From Agrocybe praecox (lineage: Eukaryota > Basidiomycota > Agaricomycetes > Agaricales > Agrocybaceae), in the NCBI GenBank assembly GCA_964017145.1, contig OZ024849.1, forward strand, positions 2,356,001 to 2,420,000: a stretch of 64,000 bases of DNA. The letters are read 5' to 3'. Shown piece by piece: positions 34,695 through 46,950 of this stretch. The notes under the pieces are model-generated. The model worked only from the letters and a program-made list of their open reading frames with translations. It was not told where the DNA came from and ran no database searches. The number at the start of each line of letters is the position of its first letter. The first letter of the stretch is position 1. The position numbers and the translations under genes were made by a program.

Positions 34695-35492
34695 CACCTG
34701 TTACTGGCAGATGTATGCATGGCCCAACCTAAGTTGCCCCACATAAAGTATGCATCCACAGGGGCAACTGCCCAACTGCCCAAAGTGATGCATCAGGGTG
34801 ACCAACAGTGACTAGAGAGGCATAGTCATGTGAAAGTCATGTGATCTGATGCATAGCCACAACATAGTCATGTGATCTAGTGCACAGCCACCAAAGTTAT
34901 TTTCGTTAAAATATTCTAAAAATAGATTTTCATAAACTATATAAATATGTAATGTGTTCTAAAAATAGATCTGTTCTAAAAATAACTTCATCGTATTTGG
35001 CAAATCCATGATTGTTCTAAAAATAGAATCAAACTAAAAATAGATCCGTTCTAAAAATAGATTTGATCTTATTTGGTCATGTGTTAGTCCCATCCATCAT
35101 GCATCAAGGGGACTTTATCGCAAAATCTCAAAGTCCAAAGTCCTCTTGCCTTATTGGGTTGTTTGGATGTGATGTCACTCAAAGGCTTTGTTTGTTTTGT
35201 AGCAGGCCTGCCCCTGCCTGCTGACATCATTATTTATTATTTGTTTGTATTTGAGGCCATATAAACATATGAACGGAGCCCAAACATGTAAATAGAGGCA
35301 AGCAAAAAGTCATGTGCAAGGATTTTGATCCCATCAATAACAGACACATGACTATAGTCACAAATGGTCACAATAGGCCAGCCAGAGGGCTTGATGCATC
35401 ACTTTGGGCAGTTGGGCAGTTGCCCCTGTGGATGCATACTTTATGTGGGGCAACTATGCATCACTCATACATAAATTTGACAGCACTGGCTG
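34695..35492. mobile_element. MITE-like element (copy 2), inverted relative to copy 1
   Basis: The left end (CACCTGTTACTGGC...AGTTGCCCCACATAAAG) and the reverse complement of the right end (CAGCCAGTGCTGTC...AGTTGCCCCACATAAAG) share a nearly perfect block of about 65 bases from AGTTGCCCC to TGATGCATCA. Internal sequence (tctaaaaatagat, cattattggg-type and gatgtgatgtcactcaaag blocks) matches copy 1 reversed. GACCCC lies outside both ends with a one-base offset, a possible target duplication. No coding capacity. Confidence 0.85.
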
Positions 35493-35890
35493 CGACCCCG
35501 ACCCCTCGTGTTCGTCGGTGTCGCCACGCTCGTCTGTCGGTCGTTGGCGTGTTGCCGTCGTGTCGTGTTGCCGTCGTGCCGTGTTGCCGTCGTTGGCGTC
35601 GTAGCTGCTGGCCGTCGCGTCGTCATTGGCATGGTGCCGTTGTCGTCGAGTTGTCGTCGCCCTGTCGTCGTTGGCGCAGTCGCGGGTGTTGGCGTCGTCG
35701 TTGCTGACGTGCGTGTCGTCTCGTCGTCAGCGTCGTCGCTGGTGTCTGTCGTCGTGGTCGTTTGCGTCACTGCCGTCGTTCGCGCCGTCCTCGTCGTTCG
35801 TGCCATCGTCGTCGCTCGCGTTGTCGTGGTCGTTCGCGTTGGCGTCGTTGGCGTCGTCGTTGGCGTTGCGGTGTGGTGGCGACGGAATGT
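35493..35890 (+). repeat. CGT/GTC-rich low-complexity block
   Basis: About 400 bp dominated by gtcgtc, ttggcgtc and gccgtc words. Frames read as Val/Arg/Ser-rich on one strand and Thr-rich on the other are composition artefacts. It is very CpG-rich within an otherwise AT-rich area. Confidence 0.8.
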
Positions 35891-36217
35891 GGTGGTGGCA
35901 GAGGGTGGGTGAATGGTGGTAGTGGTCAGGAAGAAAGCAAACATTGATGACGCGGCAAGGGCAGAGGGTTGTGGCTGTGCCGGCAATTTCCGCAGATCTA
36001 TTTTGGGAATTTTACAAAAATTGTCGTTTGTATGTCACACGGACCTCCTAAAATTATGAAAAAATCACGATAATTCCTCAAATATTCGAAATATATTTAT
36101 CAAACATTTAATGTGACGTAATATGTTACGGTTTTGGCAGAAATGACAAAATAACCACAAAATAAATAAAATAAAACATATCAAGGTATATAGCTACCTT
36201 TAGATAGTTAATTATCA

Positions 36218-36306
36218 AAGTCTCTATGGTGCAGTCGGATGAGTGTTCATAGTTATATCACATGACCTCTGGCAAGGCTCTGGGTTCGATTCCCGGTGTC
36301 TCTACC
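36218..36306 (+). tRNA. tRNA-like Pol III unit, probably a pseudogene
   Basis: An A-box-like TGGTGCAGTCGG (about 36228) and a perfect B-box GGTTCGATTCC (about 36287) are present. CTGGG/CCCGG forms a good T-stem and CCA follows; a T run suitable for termination lies at about 36309. However, the 7 bases that should pair as the acceptor stem are both of the TCTCT type and do not pair, and no clean anticodon stem is seen even allowing an intron. It is best read as a tRNA-derived pseudogene or SINE head. Confidence 0.4.
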
Positions 36307-36779
36307 ATGTTTTTCTTTAATTGTAAAGCCTTTGGTCATGTGATCTGACTGTGGGTCTGAGCAGTTCTGAACAGTTTCACTCAGTCGTCAGATAGGGATT
36401 GGAGCTCGGAAAGCTGAGGTGTCTGACCAGTTCTGATCTGTCTGAGTGATTCTGATTGGAAATACTTGGACATTTGGGGGGTCTTTTCCAGCCAAATGGC
36501 TGGGAGGGAAATCCTAAATTTCCGCTCAGAACTGCTCAGACAAGTCAAAAGTCTGACCAGCACCGCTTGGTAAATGTGGCTCAGAGTAAAGACCTCCTCT
36601 TATACAATGTTGGACTATATGACTACTTAAAAGGAACCATAGACTGAATGTATCTATCTTACAGATGTTGATTCCATATCTAAGCCTAGTTCAAACAAGA
36701 CACTAGAAGTCCTTTTCCCTGTATTATTGGTGGTTTTATCACTGTATAAGAGCTAAGATACAATCATGGACACTTTATC

Positions 36780-37100
36780 TGTCATATAGAAGCCACAGAA
36801 TACCATGAAATATGCATTGAAAGCTATGGTTTTGACTGATGTCCAAATATAGAAGTTATTTCCCAATTGGGATGTTTCTGCTTTTTTATTATGTTTTAAG
36901 AGATTAAACTTACTATTCTCACTATATAAGATTGATCTTATGGCTTATAAGAGTCATCATATCCTAAAGAATACTATGAAATATGCCTGAAAGCTATGAT
37001 CTTGACGGATGTCCAAATATAGAAGTTATTTCCCAATTGGGATGTTTTCGCTTTTTTACTATATTTCAAGAGATTAAACTTACTGTTCTCATTATATAAG
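36780..37100 (+). repeat. Tandem duplication of about 175 bp
   Basis: 'gatgtccaaatatagaagttatttcccaattgggatgtt' occurs in both halves (first at about 36838, second at about 37009). Flanks are shared, from 'atac(c/t)atgaaatatgc' to 'gagattaaacttact'. Confidence 0.9.
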
Positions 37101-37164
37101 GTACTTATAGACTCTTAAAGTAGTCTAAATGTCTCAAAGGGGACTTATAATGCATAAAAGTATA

Positions 37165-37570
37165 TAAAAAGTTCGCTTTTTTTGATGAATTTATAAATAG
37201 GTCAGATTATTTTGAACATTATCCAAGTACAGATTCTCACATCCATCCCATATCTTATACTTTGGGGCCTTTTTTTAATCTTATAAATCCATTAGAGTCT
37301 ATATTAGCTGCTTATTTGGTAAAAAAGCGCCCAGAATATAGTAAATCATATACTTGGTGCGCTTTTTGGACTTATTTATAAATAGGCCACATTATTTTTG
37401 AACATTATCCAGATGCACTTTTGTGCATCCATCCTTTCCCTTTGTATTTATGCATATTTAAAGGTCTTATAATTCATTATAAATCACTAGAACCTATATC
37501 CACCTTCTTTTTGGGGGGAAAAAGTGCCCAAAACATAAGAAATCAGACAATGTAGCCTTTTAGGCAATTA
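37165..37570 (+). repeat. Second imperfect tandem duplication of about 200 bp
   Basis: 'atttataaataggtcagattattttgaacattatccaa' near 37188 recurs as 'atttataaataggccacattatttttgaacattatccag' near 37374, with flanking similarity. Confidence 0.75.
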
Positions 37571-37589
37571 ATCATATGAGATGTTCCAC

Positions 37590-37790
37590 AGCCACACATT
37601 TGATAAGATGTGATAAGATATGATAAGATAACTACTATCTAGATTAGATTTATAGGCATAGCCACAACTAGATTAGATATAAGAGCATAGCCACAAGTCA
37701 GATAAGATATTAAAAGCATAGCCACAATAATATAAAACATTATAGCATAGCCACACATCAGATTAGATATAGTGACATTGTCACACTTTT
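37590..37790 (+). repeat. Short-period repeats with 'gcatagccaca'
   Basis: Five 'g(c)atagccaca' motifs are separated by 'agattagatat(a)'-type spacers of 30-40 bp. The area 36000-38640 is AT-rich with no recognised gene. Confidence 0.7.
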
Positions 37791-37940
37791 TCTAAAAATG
37801 TTTTTGAATTTATATTTAGAAGTGTAGAAATGTTTTAAAATATGCTAAAATGTTTCAAAGTGCAAAAACATTTTTAAAGGACAAAAATGTTTTAAAAGAA
37901 ATGTTTTGCGCAAAAATGTTTCTACAAAAACATTTTAAAG

Positions 37941-37989
37941 GGCCTATTAGGTTGTTTATTTATCAGAAATTAATCAACCTAATAGGTCC
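37941..37989. repeat. Inverted repeat (hairpin)
   Basis: GGCCTATTAGGTTG faces CAACCTAATAGGTCC across a 20-base loop; one mismatch. Confidence 0.8.
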
Positions 37990-38641
37990 TTACTGTGGTT
38001 TACTGAAGTGAATTCTGAGAGTGCTCCTGTGGTCATCGCATATAAGAAAGTAGAGCGATAAGATAAGATCATTTTAATCTCTGATGACATATGTTACGAG
38101 GTAAGCACCCTTTCTTGCCACGACCAAGCCACGACTCTTCTGATACATAATTTTTACATTGTGATCCCGCAAACATGCTGCCATTGTGGTAAAAGATATG
38201 TAAAAAACATGTTATGAAGTTTCTCTTAATTATCAACACATAACTATCAAATGTTTTTGCGCAAATTATGTGGCCTATGGCACCCGGATATTTCTTGCGT
38301 GTTTCTCAAGTGTTGTGAGAAAAAGTATAATGTAATTACTTTGGATTGCATAGTATATGTGTAATTTTTGAGACTTTTTCTTGCATAGTTCTAACATAAT
38401 TTCTGTCTTTTTTCTGTTCGAAAATATGCAAAAAATATGCACTTGTTGCATAATTTTTGATACTCGCATAGATCTTGCATAATATTCATACCCTTTTTTT
38501 GCATAATTTGCTGTCACATTTTTCAAACTCCGATTGCATCATTGTTACATATATCGGGCCAAATTATGTAAGAACGGGTCAATGTGTTATTTGTCTTTTT
38601 TCAACATATTTCACGCAAAAACACGTAACCCTGCATGTTGT

Positions 38642-39238
38642 GATTGTGAGAACAACGACCTGATGCTGCTCTTATGCATCGCACGTCACGTGGGGAATGA
38701 CATGTTTGTACCAATTATTCCCAACAGCTACTACTATCCTCTCAACGGAATTCATAGTTATGATACACTTTATCTTTTGCAATCATTCAAACTTGAAGAT
38801 GGAAAGGCTCAACATTTGCAGTATTTTCAGCACTTTCTACAGCACCCAGACAAATCAGGTGGCTACGCTATACTAGTAGATCCTTCAGCCTATGCAGAGG
38901 CAGCCTTAAAATGTGTAGAGCTGCTTGCATTTCAGGAGCCGAACAATGACGATGAAGATGAACTGTTGAACACACTTACCATTGGCGATGGGCGATGGAC
39001 ATTAGGCACTCACACCGCTGTGCACCCCCCACAGAACAGAAATTTTGTGGTGCTCGGTTATATAATCTTCTTCCTCCCAAGAGCTGCATTTGATGAACCA
39101 CTTGTTGAACACTGCCAACAGAAAACCTTTCTCATCAAGAAGGTGATCACTAAATATCCCATCCGCACCGCCCTCGTCCAACAAGAAATGAAGAATTATT
39201 TGGAGCGAGTTCAGGCCAGTGCGCCAGGAAGTCTGTGA
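38642..39238 (+). pseudogene. 3' fragment of a NACHT-gene copy
   Basis: The open frame matches the C-terminal 190 or so residues of the NACHT gene at 50342-47846 (shared GNDMFVPIIP, YDTLYLL.SF, QHFLQHPDKSGGYAI, LGYIIFFLPRAAF, EMKNYLERVQASAPGSL). Similarity begins abruptly at about 38642. Upstream is AT-rich repeat DNA with no NACHT domain, so the 5' part was lost or separated by insertion. No start codon of its own is supported. The C-terminal part has no domain I recognise. Confidence 0.75.
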
Positions 39239-39795
39239 AAGAGCAGGGCAACAGATATGATTTTCCACATGGAAACATGTACATACAATGACATTTCTGC
39301 AAATAAGAACATGCAGCTGACATATTTAGACGTCAACGTGCAGAAATCTTCTTTTTATCTTTTTCCAAAGTAGTCGCTGGACGTTGGACTTTGACTCTAA
39401 CAAGACTTGGTTCCTATGATCAAATATATATATATAGGCATAAAACACATAACATTTCAATATATCTATTATCTACTCAGAAGAAATAAAGGCACACAGT
39501 ACATAGCAGGATTGAATATTTGAGGCGAGGGAGCAGGAAAAAAGGAAGGAAAGGGAGAAGAGAAGATAAGCAGAGCGCACGACAGAATAATTATAATTAC
39601 TTGTCGTGCATGAACCCGCCAAGCTAATTATGCAGAAGAGCCAACAAGTGCAACGTGAAAAAGAAGAGATGAAATAAAAGCAGGAAAAAAGATATCAGTC
39701 CGAGCTTGAGGAAAGAATATTTAAGAAAGTATCGTCCAGGGGATAGGGAAAGAGATGCGGAGAAAAGGAGAGGAAGAAACAAAGAGATGAGATCA
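39239..39795 (+). repeat. 3' flank shared by the three NACHT copies
   Basis: Reverse-complement matches occur at about 47280-47845 and 62440-63031 (for example 'gacgttggactttgactc' and 'cttgtcgtgcatgaac'). The duplicated unit therefore includes more than 500 bp downstream of the stop. Confidence 0.8.
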
Positions 39796-40048
39796 AACAA
39801 TAAAGCACGCCAGGTTCAAACATCGCCAGATCACCTACACCATTTGTTTAAAACTTAAATGTTTAAACATTTAAACAGCTGGCAGCATCTTCACACCTAT
39901 CCATGTAAATGTAGGACTCCAATTGAACTTTAGGATATGACAGGACGTATCGCCGATATAAGCAAAGTTGTCTGATATATAACAAATCCACAACCGTGCT
40001 TGCGCTGAAGACAGTACATTGGTGTTCACGCCCACTCATAATTCATAA

Positions 40049-40564
40049 TTGATGTTTGAAATGCTTGGATCAAAACCCAAGGAAAGCTCCGATGATAGTG
40101 GGGATTACCACGAAAATATGGGGAGACCAGGCTGGCTAGAGCCAGTTAGCCTTGATACATTCCTCTATTCTGAGTATGATAGGGATATCGATATTTACCT
40201 GGTCATCATGCGTGGAAAATCAACTCATTGCAAGATTATGGAACCTCACCATCAGCATTGGAAGTTCCAGTTGCCACTTGGAACAACAAGGACAGGTGAA
40301 CCCCAGTGTATCACCAGCACGAAATCGTCGAGAACAAGAATCTGAAGGGCATTAGGGATCTCAGTCACCTCACAAACTGAGATGTGATTACAGTGCCAGT
40401 AGGGAACCTGACCCTGACGAACCATATTTTTTTCTCGCTGAAGATGTCACTTTCCCAGCACAAAAACTTTGGGACCATCTGCAATACGACACATGTGATA
40501 AAGCCGGATGGATTATGGAATTGCTAGGACTGGTGCAAGAATGTTCTCCAGACCGTGATCAATA
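40049..40564 (+). pseudogene. Unrecognised broken ORF pair
   Basis: Two overlapping frames (40049-40345 and 40152-40355) are followed in the second frame, after a TAG, by an open stretch reading PDEPYFFLAEDVTFPAQKLW and on to a TAA near 40564. Composition is protein-like, but I do not recognise the family. It could be one gene with a frameshift and a nonsense codon. Confidence 0.3.
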
Positions 40565-41247
40565 AAGGTCTCTTAACTACAGCTGAAGTCAATAGTACTG
40601 CCGGTGCTGCTCAAGAAGTAAAACTTATGCCTTACATTGGCTGAGGCTCCATTTCTTCGTGTTTCTGTCGTGTTAGATGTTAACTGCAGTAGGTATGCTG
40701 ATGCCAATCAACGACTAGTTTAACAACAATGGTCGTATTCACGTGTTCTACCACGTTTTCCATCCTTCAAACTTGGTATACTTAGTTCCTAGTAAGGCTG
40801 CATCTGAAAGGTAGTTGCTTGTACGTTTACATGGGCACTAAGTCACAAGTGTAGGTGATTCCTATGCTACATATGTGCATATGATTGAATCAATAATGTG
40901 AGCGCCATGTACGAAACTTTTGCACTTATTCCTATTCTGAATCTTCCCGTAACATAGTTCGCAAATAGCACACAGTGCGGTGCCTTTTGTTCCATCAACC
41001 TTAACACGTCAAAAAATTGTTGTTTCGATGGCATTCCTGTTGAATGCATGCAGATTTTAAACTTGGAATGCTCCAAACCAATGATCTTCTTTGTTCGAGT
41101 CGCAGGGTTTATTGTCTTCCTGCCTCATTTTGCGGATTCTTGGGCGTCTATTTGTTGGTGAAACCAGTATATTAGAAGGGATGAAACCTTTTAATCAAAC
41201 CAATTCTCAACGCAGGCAGGCCACCCATCCATTTTCACCAACTATAA

Positions 41248-42618
41248 ATGTCTCTAGAATCTCCCAAATATTCACAAAGCACCATGACTGTGGCCTTCAT
41301 ATCGGAAACAGACCAGAATATGACGAAGCTTTCACAAACTAGTTCTTCCAGTCCAGTCGAAGACAATAAACCGCTTATCAACGACAGACTTCCCATGGAG
41401 CTCATGACTGAAATATTCAGGCTTTATCTCAAATCCTGTGATCTCAACTGGTCGGAAGGTCATCATGACTTCTCCATCTCACAGACACCTTTCTTTCTTA
41501 CCAAAATATGTCAACGTTGGAGAACGATTGCCGTAAATGATGCTTCTTTATGGAGAAATATCAAACTTTACTTCAGGAAGGACAAATACAAAGCACAGAT
41601 GGAGCTTTTAAAGGGATGGATTGATTCCGGTCGGGCGAAGAGCTATTCTCTCTCGCTGAGCGTCAAGGAATATCCAACAGACAAGTCATCTTGGGAATTG
41701 AAGGAACTGTACAACTTGATAAGCTTACCGGAATACCACAAAAGATGGGTTTCTATGGATATTTTTTGCAGCCCTATATGCACCTTGGATCGTATACTGG
41801 GCGAGTTCCCGAACCTCAAGAACCTTAAACTCCTTCCATTGAGGACACATCGTCAATCCTATCCCTTCATTCTCGAAATAGTTGCGCCTAAAATAGAGGA
41901 AATCAAAGTCCATGACTCTGTCCGCCTCGTTGTTCAAGGCATACCATTCAACAGAATTCCAAACACGATGATCATGAATAGATGCATGGAAGAAGTCCTC
42001 AAAGAATTCCAAGAAGGCGAAGCCTTGAGCCCAGCTACAACAACGAATTTGCAATATTGCAACTATGTCGATATGGCATGTCAGTACATGGCCCCTCCTG
42101 CACCTATTCTTTTGCCCGCACTGCACCTCCTTCGTGGCGAATTTTTGGCCATGAACGCATCATTCTGTAAACAGATGCTGGATCATCTGTGTTCGCCTCT
42201 CCTCAAAACTCTTGTTCTCTGTTTTGATAAATACGATGAACCACCTTGGAAGAGCCTAGAAGTTTTTGTGGACAACAACTCGGGTTTGATTTGTCTGTGA
42301 TGCTTCCAATTGACGACAGGGGTACTGGACGAGCATAAATTAATCCATATTCTGGAGGCAATGCCGCAGTTGGGAGAACTGTTCATTGAACATCTTGGGA
42401 ATGCTGACTCGGCTTCTATTTCCTCAAAGATTATGGGAAGACTGTCTGGTTTACCAGAGCAACGAAACAATGATGACACTGCACCATTGACATGCGAGCA
42501 ATCAATTATACTACCTCGATTATCTGCATTCACTTACAAGGGACCAACGGAGAACATCACTTGGTCGAACATTGCAGAATTTCTTCAAGCTTGGTCGTCC
42601 TTGTATGATCATTATTGA
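41248..42618 (+). pseudogene. F-box protein with one nonsense codon
   Basis: The frame opens at 41248 (another in-frame ATG at 41284) and runs as one frame to 42618, broken only by TGA at 42298-42300. The N-terminal F-box is clear at residues 45-105: INDRLPMELMTEIF...SQTPFFLTKICQRWRTIAVNDASLWRNIKL, the form common in agaricomycetes, where such proteins recruit targets to SCF ubiquitin ligases. The rest is a Leu-rich region (FPNLKNLKLLPL, LPALHLLRGEF, LIHILEAMPQLGELFIEHL, LPRLSAFTYKG), as expected for a target-binding domain. Without the TGA the product would be about 456 residues. The end (SSLYDHY) is abrupt, so the far C-terminus may also be lost. A short protein of 350 residues is possible. 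Confidence 0.7.
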
Positions 42619-42619
42619 A

Positions 42620-45120
42620 ATAAACGGGGGCGGGTATTATTCGTGGCAAACGAACGAGGAATTTACATACGAAAATATGTAGTATATATAATAAAATGGT
42701 TGTCATGTGAACAATAAGCCGGGTAAGCCAAGCAATTTACGGCGCTAGATTACCAACCAAGCAAGTAAAATCCAACAATCATGGGGCTGCAGGACAAGAC
42801 CTGAGCGCGAAATCATTCAACTTGAGATCAACTCAAGATTTACGGCACCTTTGGTATTTCGCTTTCGACTCTCATTGTGATATCAAATCAGAAGGATCGG
42901 AAACTGGGTTGAAACTGTTGCAGGAAATGCACGATAATAATGTATTTCTGAGCTTAAATATACGACACAAGGGAAATACGGTCTTGTAGTCATTCTTAGG
43001 CGTCAGTATGTATGTAGTGTATTTATTATATTTAACATATGTATTGTCTCAGCAATCTATACATACCAATAGCTTATTTACACTGCTGCGAAGCTGAGAT
43101 CTATTTTGATTCTGTCAACATGACAACAGTTCAACATCGCTGTGAGTCTGGTTTATCTTTCAAGGCATGTAGAAAACTGGATAGTATACACAGAATAGTG
43201 CTGAATTGTGATGGCTCGCCATCGCATGCCAGTGTCTAGGTCATTTTGCATCATACTAGGTCTACTGGTAGACGTGTCAGCACTATGATTAATTGAAGTC
43301 AGTCGGCCATTGTGGAGATTGTGCGCTCATACTAATACCTAAAGTGCTTGAGGAGTTTACGTCTTGAATGTATTTTTACTCAAGGCACCCATCTGGATGA
43401 ATGAAGTCAACATTAATGTTAGGATTTATGGTATGAGGTGCGCCAGATTGAATCGAGCATGCACAGTTGGGCCACCAGGCAAATAGGGTTCCCAGTGGAT
43501 GCCCAGGCCATGCTTGCAGGGCTGATTGTCAGGGATTGCTCTGGTGAGTTTTTCTTGTGGAAATCTTCAATACCAAGCAAATGGTCAAGTGAGAACTCAA
43601 TGATTCTCGAGGTACCGGGTCTTCATCAGGCGTGAAAGCATTGACGTAGTGAGTGGTGAGTTTGAGCTAAGCGTTATTACACTTACCGATGTCGATCAGG
43701 TGCCTTTACTCATCTCGAAAATGACGGTGATTAATGATGTCGAAGGATGGCTCTGTCTCTGACGACTTTTGTTTGTCGCTCACCCATGCGAGTGTGTATG
43801 TAGTCTTAATAAGAAATTTAAGCGATGTACATGCGCAATTTAGACAGATAGTTGAATAGGGGCTAAATGCCATAGCAGCGACTCGGTCCAAATTATTCGC
43901 TTTACGCCAATGAGCGCTGGTCATCGAGAAGCTGATTTTCCTTGTTCTTCTTGCTGGTTTCAAGGAGAGGCAAGAACCTCTAATACTTCTTTCATATACC
44001 TATTCTTCTGCATCAGTCTTCTTGGTCAAACTCAATCACGCAACTGGGGCTGGACGTTGGTCGGTCTGTATGACTGATACGGACCACTAAGGAGTCCTGC
44101 TAGTTGGATATTTCTCAGAAGAGTACGAGAGCTCCCGGACGTGTGTGGACCGGGGAATGAAAAGTAAACTTTGAAGAGATTATTGCATGATCCAATGTAC
44201 CTTGATATTCAACTTCCACTCCTCGACCCTCGGACTCGGACTCGCTCCATTTTTTTAGAGAGTCGTAAATGTCTTGGATTCGAACTATAACAAATGCGAG
44301 GATATGTGCCATGGTTGTGTCACATGTGCAATCTGCACGCTAGTGAACGCACACGTTTGAGGTGTAGGTGTGGACCCTCGCCGTTGTTACAGGCACGGAA
44401 GATGGTTGTCTTGGTTTCCTACTATTTGACATTCGACATATTCAGAAGGAATTGATGTCAATTTGAGAGGTTATATCCGGATGAAATACCGTAGGAGGTG
44501 ATGGGATTATCTAGAAACCTTCGGCACCAGTGGCATACACTGTCACAGCAATGTTCTGTAGAATTGTTCGTGTACTATTCTGCTTTTATGAACACTGATG
44601 TTGTTTTTGAGCGATGTTTAGCGCGTTTTCAGTTATAGATGATGATGGTAGATGAAGAACTAGCAAAACGCACTTGCGGGATGATCTCGGCAAGTTAGGA
44701 CCCTGTTGAAACTCTGACAAATAGGAATACTCTGAACCGGGAGATTTCAGTTGCAGGTATTAAATTTTCAGTCGATAAATATGTGTACTTTAAAATTAAA
44801 TGAGGACTTTTGGTTGGCTTCTGTCGATACAATAGTACACATTGAGCAGAACTGTAACAGTAATAAGAAAGCGATGATTATATCCTGCACTTTGTAAAAA
44901 TTTGAGAAACAGATTTAATGGTTACCTGGGTTTTCCCAGCTTCCCGGGTGACGAAACTAATTTGTTTCATAATGCTTCATATTTATTATTGTCGTCCGTG
45001 TCTAGGCTGTTCTGATGTCCAAGCCGCAGTAAGGATGATGTATGTTCTGCCTCCGCGACATGATCACGTGGTGTGGCAAAGAGCATAAAACATAATCAGG
45101 TTATACCGTAACCCACTCTG
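42620..45120. other. Gene-poor stretch
   Basis: No recognised gene. A minus-strand ATG near 44312 opens a 37-codon block (IQDIYDSLKKWSESESEGRG) with a plausible gtacat...aag intron after it. I could not build it into a known protein. Confidence 0.3.
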
Positions 45121-45129
45121 TTTCGATTA

Positions 45130-45240
45130 AACAAACGCCTTTCGGATAGAAATCCGTTTAAACAGCCGAGACTCTTAAACGGGCGTTTAAACGGCTAAGA
45201 CTCTTAAACGAGTGTTTAAACTATATAATTTCTTAAACAC
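45130..45240. repeat. GTTTAAAC-containing repeats
   Basis: 'gactcttaaacg(g/a)g(c/t)gtttaaac' is repeated with GTTTAAAC palindromes at about 30-bp spacing. Confidence 0.7.
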
Positions 45241-45432
45241 ACTTATAATCAGAGCAAAACATATATTATATTAAAAATACAAAATGTTAGCTATGTATAC
45301 AGCAGACTGGATCCTTTATAAGGGCACAATAAAACACCGAATACCAAAAGAAAATAAAACTTACTTGAAAATAAATTACACCCGAAAAAAATGAAATTCA
45401 ACCGCGTTGAACGGCTGAATGGGAGTGAACAT

Positions 45433-45505
45433 GTTTAATAATTCAATCAAGGTTCAACCACGTTGAAATGTTCAACGCCGTTCAACCTTGATTGAATAAT
45501 TAAAC
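45433..45505. repeat. Long inverted repeat
   Basis: GTTTAATAATTCAATCAAGG faces CCTTGATTGAATAATTAAAC with one mismatch; the loop also contains Cttcaac/gttgaa pairs. It could be a foldback element remnant. Confidence 0.75.
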
Positions 45506-45841
45506 GGGATGAAATGTTTAATCCGAAAGAAACAAGTCAACGCGATCAACCGTTGAATGCCGTTGAGTTTTGGAACAAGAGGGAAATCCCAAAAGGGGAG
45601 GGAAGGGACAGCAAGTAATGGAAGGAGGAGGATTGAGAGTGGAGAGCCTAAATGGAAGAGAGGTGCCCTTCCTGCCACTAAAACTGGATAACCGTGGTCA
45701 GCACACAAACAACCTGGATGGAAGAGCCACATACCTTCGTAGAATATACCTACCTTTTATTCCTATCTTTTTGTAACGCCACGGCACAGAACGATCCCAT
45801 TCCATCGCGTTCATCACCGAGCACCCTGGTGGGCAGTGAGT

Positions 45842-46041
45842 NNNNNNNNNNNNNNNNNNNNNNNNNNNNNNNNNNNNNNNNNNNNNNNNNNNNNNNNNNN
45901 NNNNNNNNNNNNNNNNNNNNNNNNNNNNNNNNNNNNNNNNNNNNNNNNNNNNNNNNNNNNNNNNNNNNNNNNNNNNNNNNNNNNNNNNNNNNNNNNNNNN
46001 NNNNNNNNNNNNNNNNNNNNNNNNNNNNNNNNNNNNNNNNN
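45842..46041. other. Assembly gap of 200 N
   Basis: Exactly 200 unknown bases. Open frames running through it have no meaning. Continuity across the gap depends on scaffolding. Confidence 1.
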
Positions 46042-46950
46042 ACCATTGATGCAAATGAAGATCCATGAACAACTCTGACATTTAATGGACATCATAGCTA
46101 TGTATATAGATGACTGCAATGCTTGTATCCCCCATGTTATGACTCACTAATACTCTTCCTTTATTCTCACAATATCCCTTTCAAGTTCTGCATGACTCAA
46201 TCATACCCACTTCGCTCATTTTACATACACTCGTTATACTCAGCTCTTATATCTACCCTAACTACACCAATACACTCTTTTAATTCTGTATAGACCTTGT
46301 AAACCAATTGAGCCAGGTACATATACGAGCTGAGCATCACCATCACGATTGCTGTGAGGTGAGCTGGTATCTACATTAATAACGGCTTCGAACATTGGAA
46401 TTTTGTGAATTAAACGTGATGACGCACGTCTCAGTGACACGGCTGTCACACAATGTTACAACTGGCTGGCCGCAGGGACTTGACTGGCTTTCAGCTCTCA
46501 GAAGGACCTGGCGTCGGGTTTTTTGGGCGGAATATCCTTATTGCATAGTAATATACATATTTACGGACTCTCATGTAATACTGGTTCATTGGCGAAGCGC
46601 TACAAGTAGATATAGCAACGAGCGGCTATGTGCGCGTTGGACGCATACCGCGTTCCCACGGTCCATCAGTGCGCAGAAAGGGACTTGACAGGCGCACGAA
46701 CTGTCTGTACTATGTAAATTAAACTAAATTTTTGTAACCACCTTTTATTGGTCAGTATGTACACGGAAAAATTGTTTTTTAAGATAAGAAATGATATATA
46801 CAGAGGAATAAATAATAATTCTGAATCTTGCGCGACGCGCATAGGCTGAGTTTAAATTATTAGCAACGCCGGAGTGCCGAAATGCGCATCAAAATTCGCA
46901 TTAGGCGAGACCGGCTGCAACGGCATGCTAAAATCGTGTTAGGCAAGAGT
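46042..46950. other. No gene recognised
   Basis: Short frames only. The stretch lies between the gap and the GGTCGACAAT array. Confidence 0.4.

Noticed and set aside
34334..34746. Arg/Glu/Gly-rich protein
   Set aside because: Produced by the polypurine tract.
19920..35492. One 15.6 kb giant KDZ element ending at MITE copy 2
   Set aside because: The termini match, but the flanks differ (GGATGGGT on the left, CGACCCCG on the right), while MITE copy 2 has its own left end at 34695 with a matching GACCCC flank.
35465..35986. Thr-rich or Val-rich proteins of 130-170 residues
   Set aside because: They are read from the CGT-rich low-complexity block and have no start context, introns or domain.
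45694..46119. Open frames of 80-130 codons
   Set aside because: Most of each frame is the 200-N gap.
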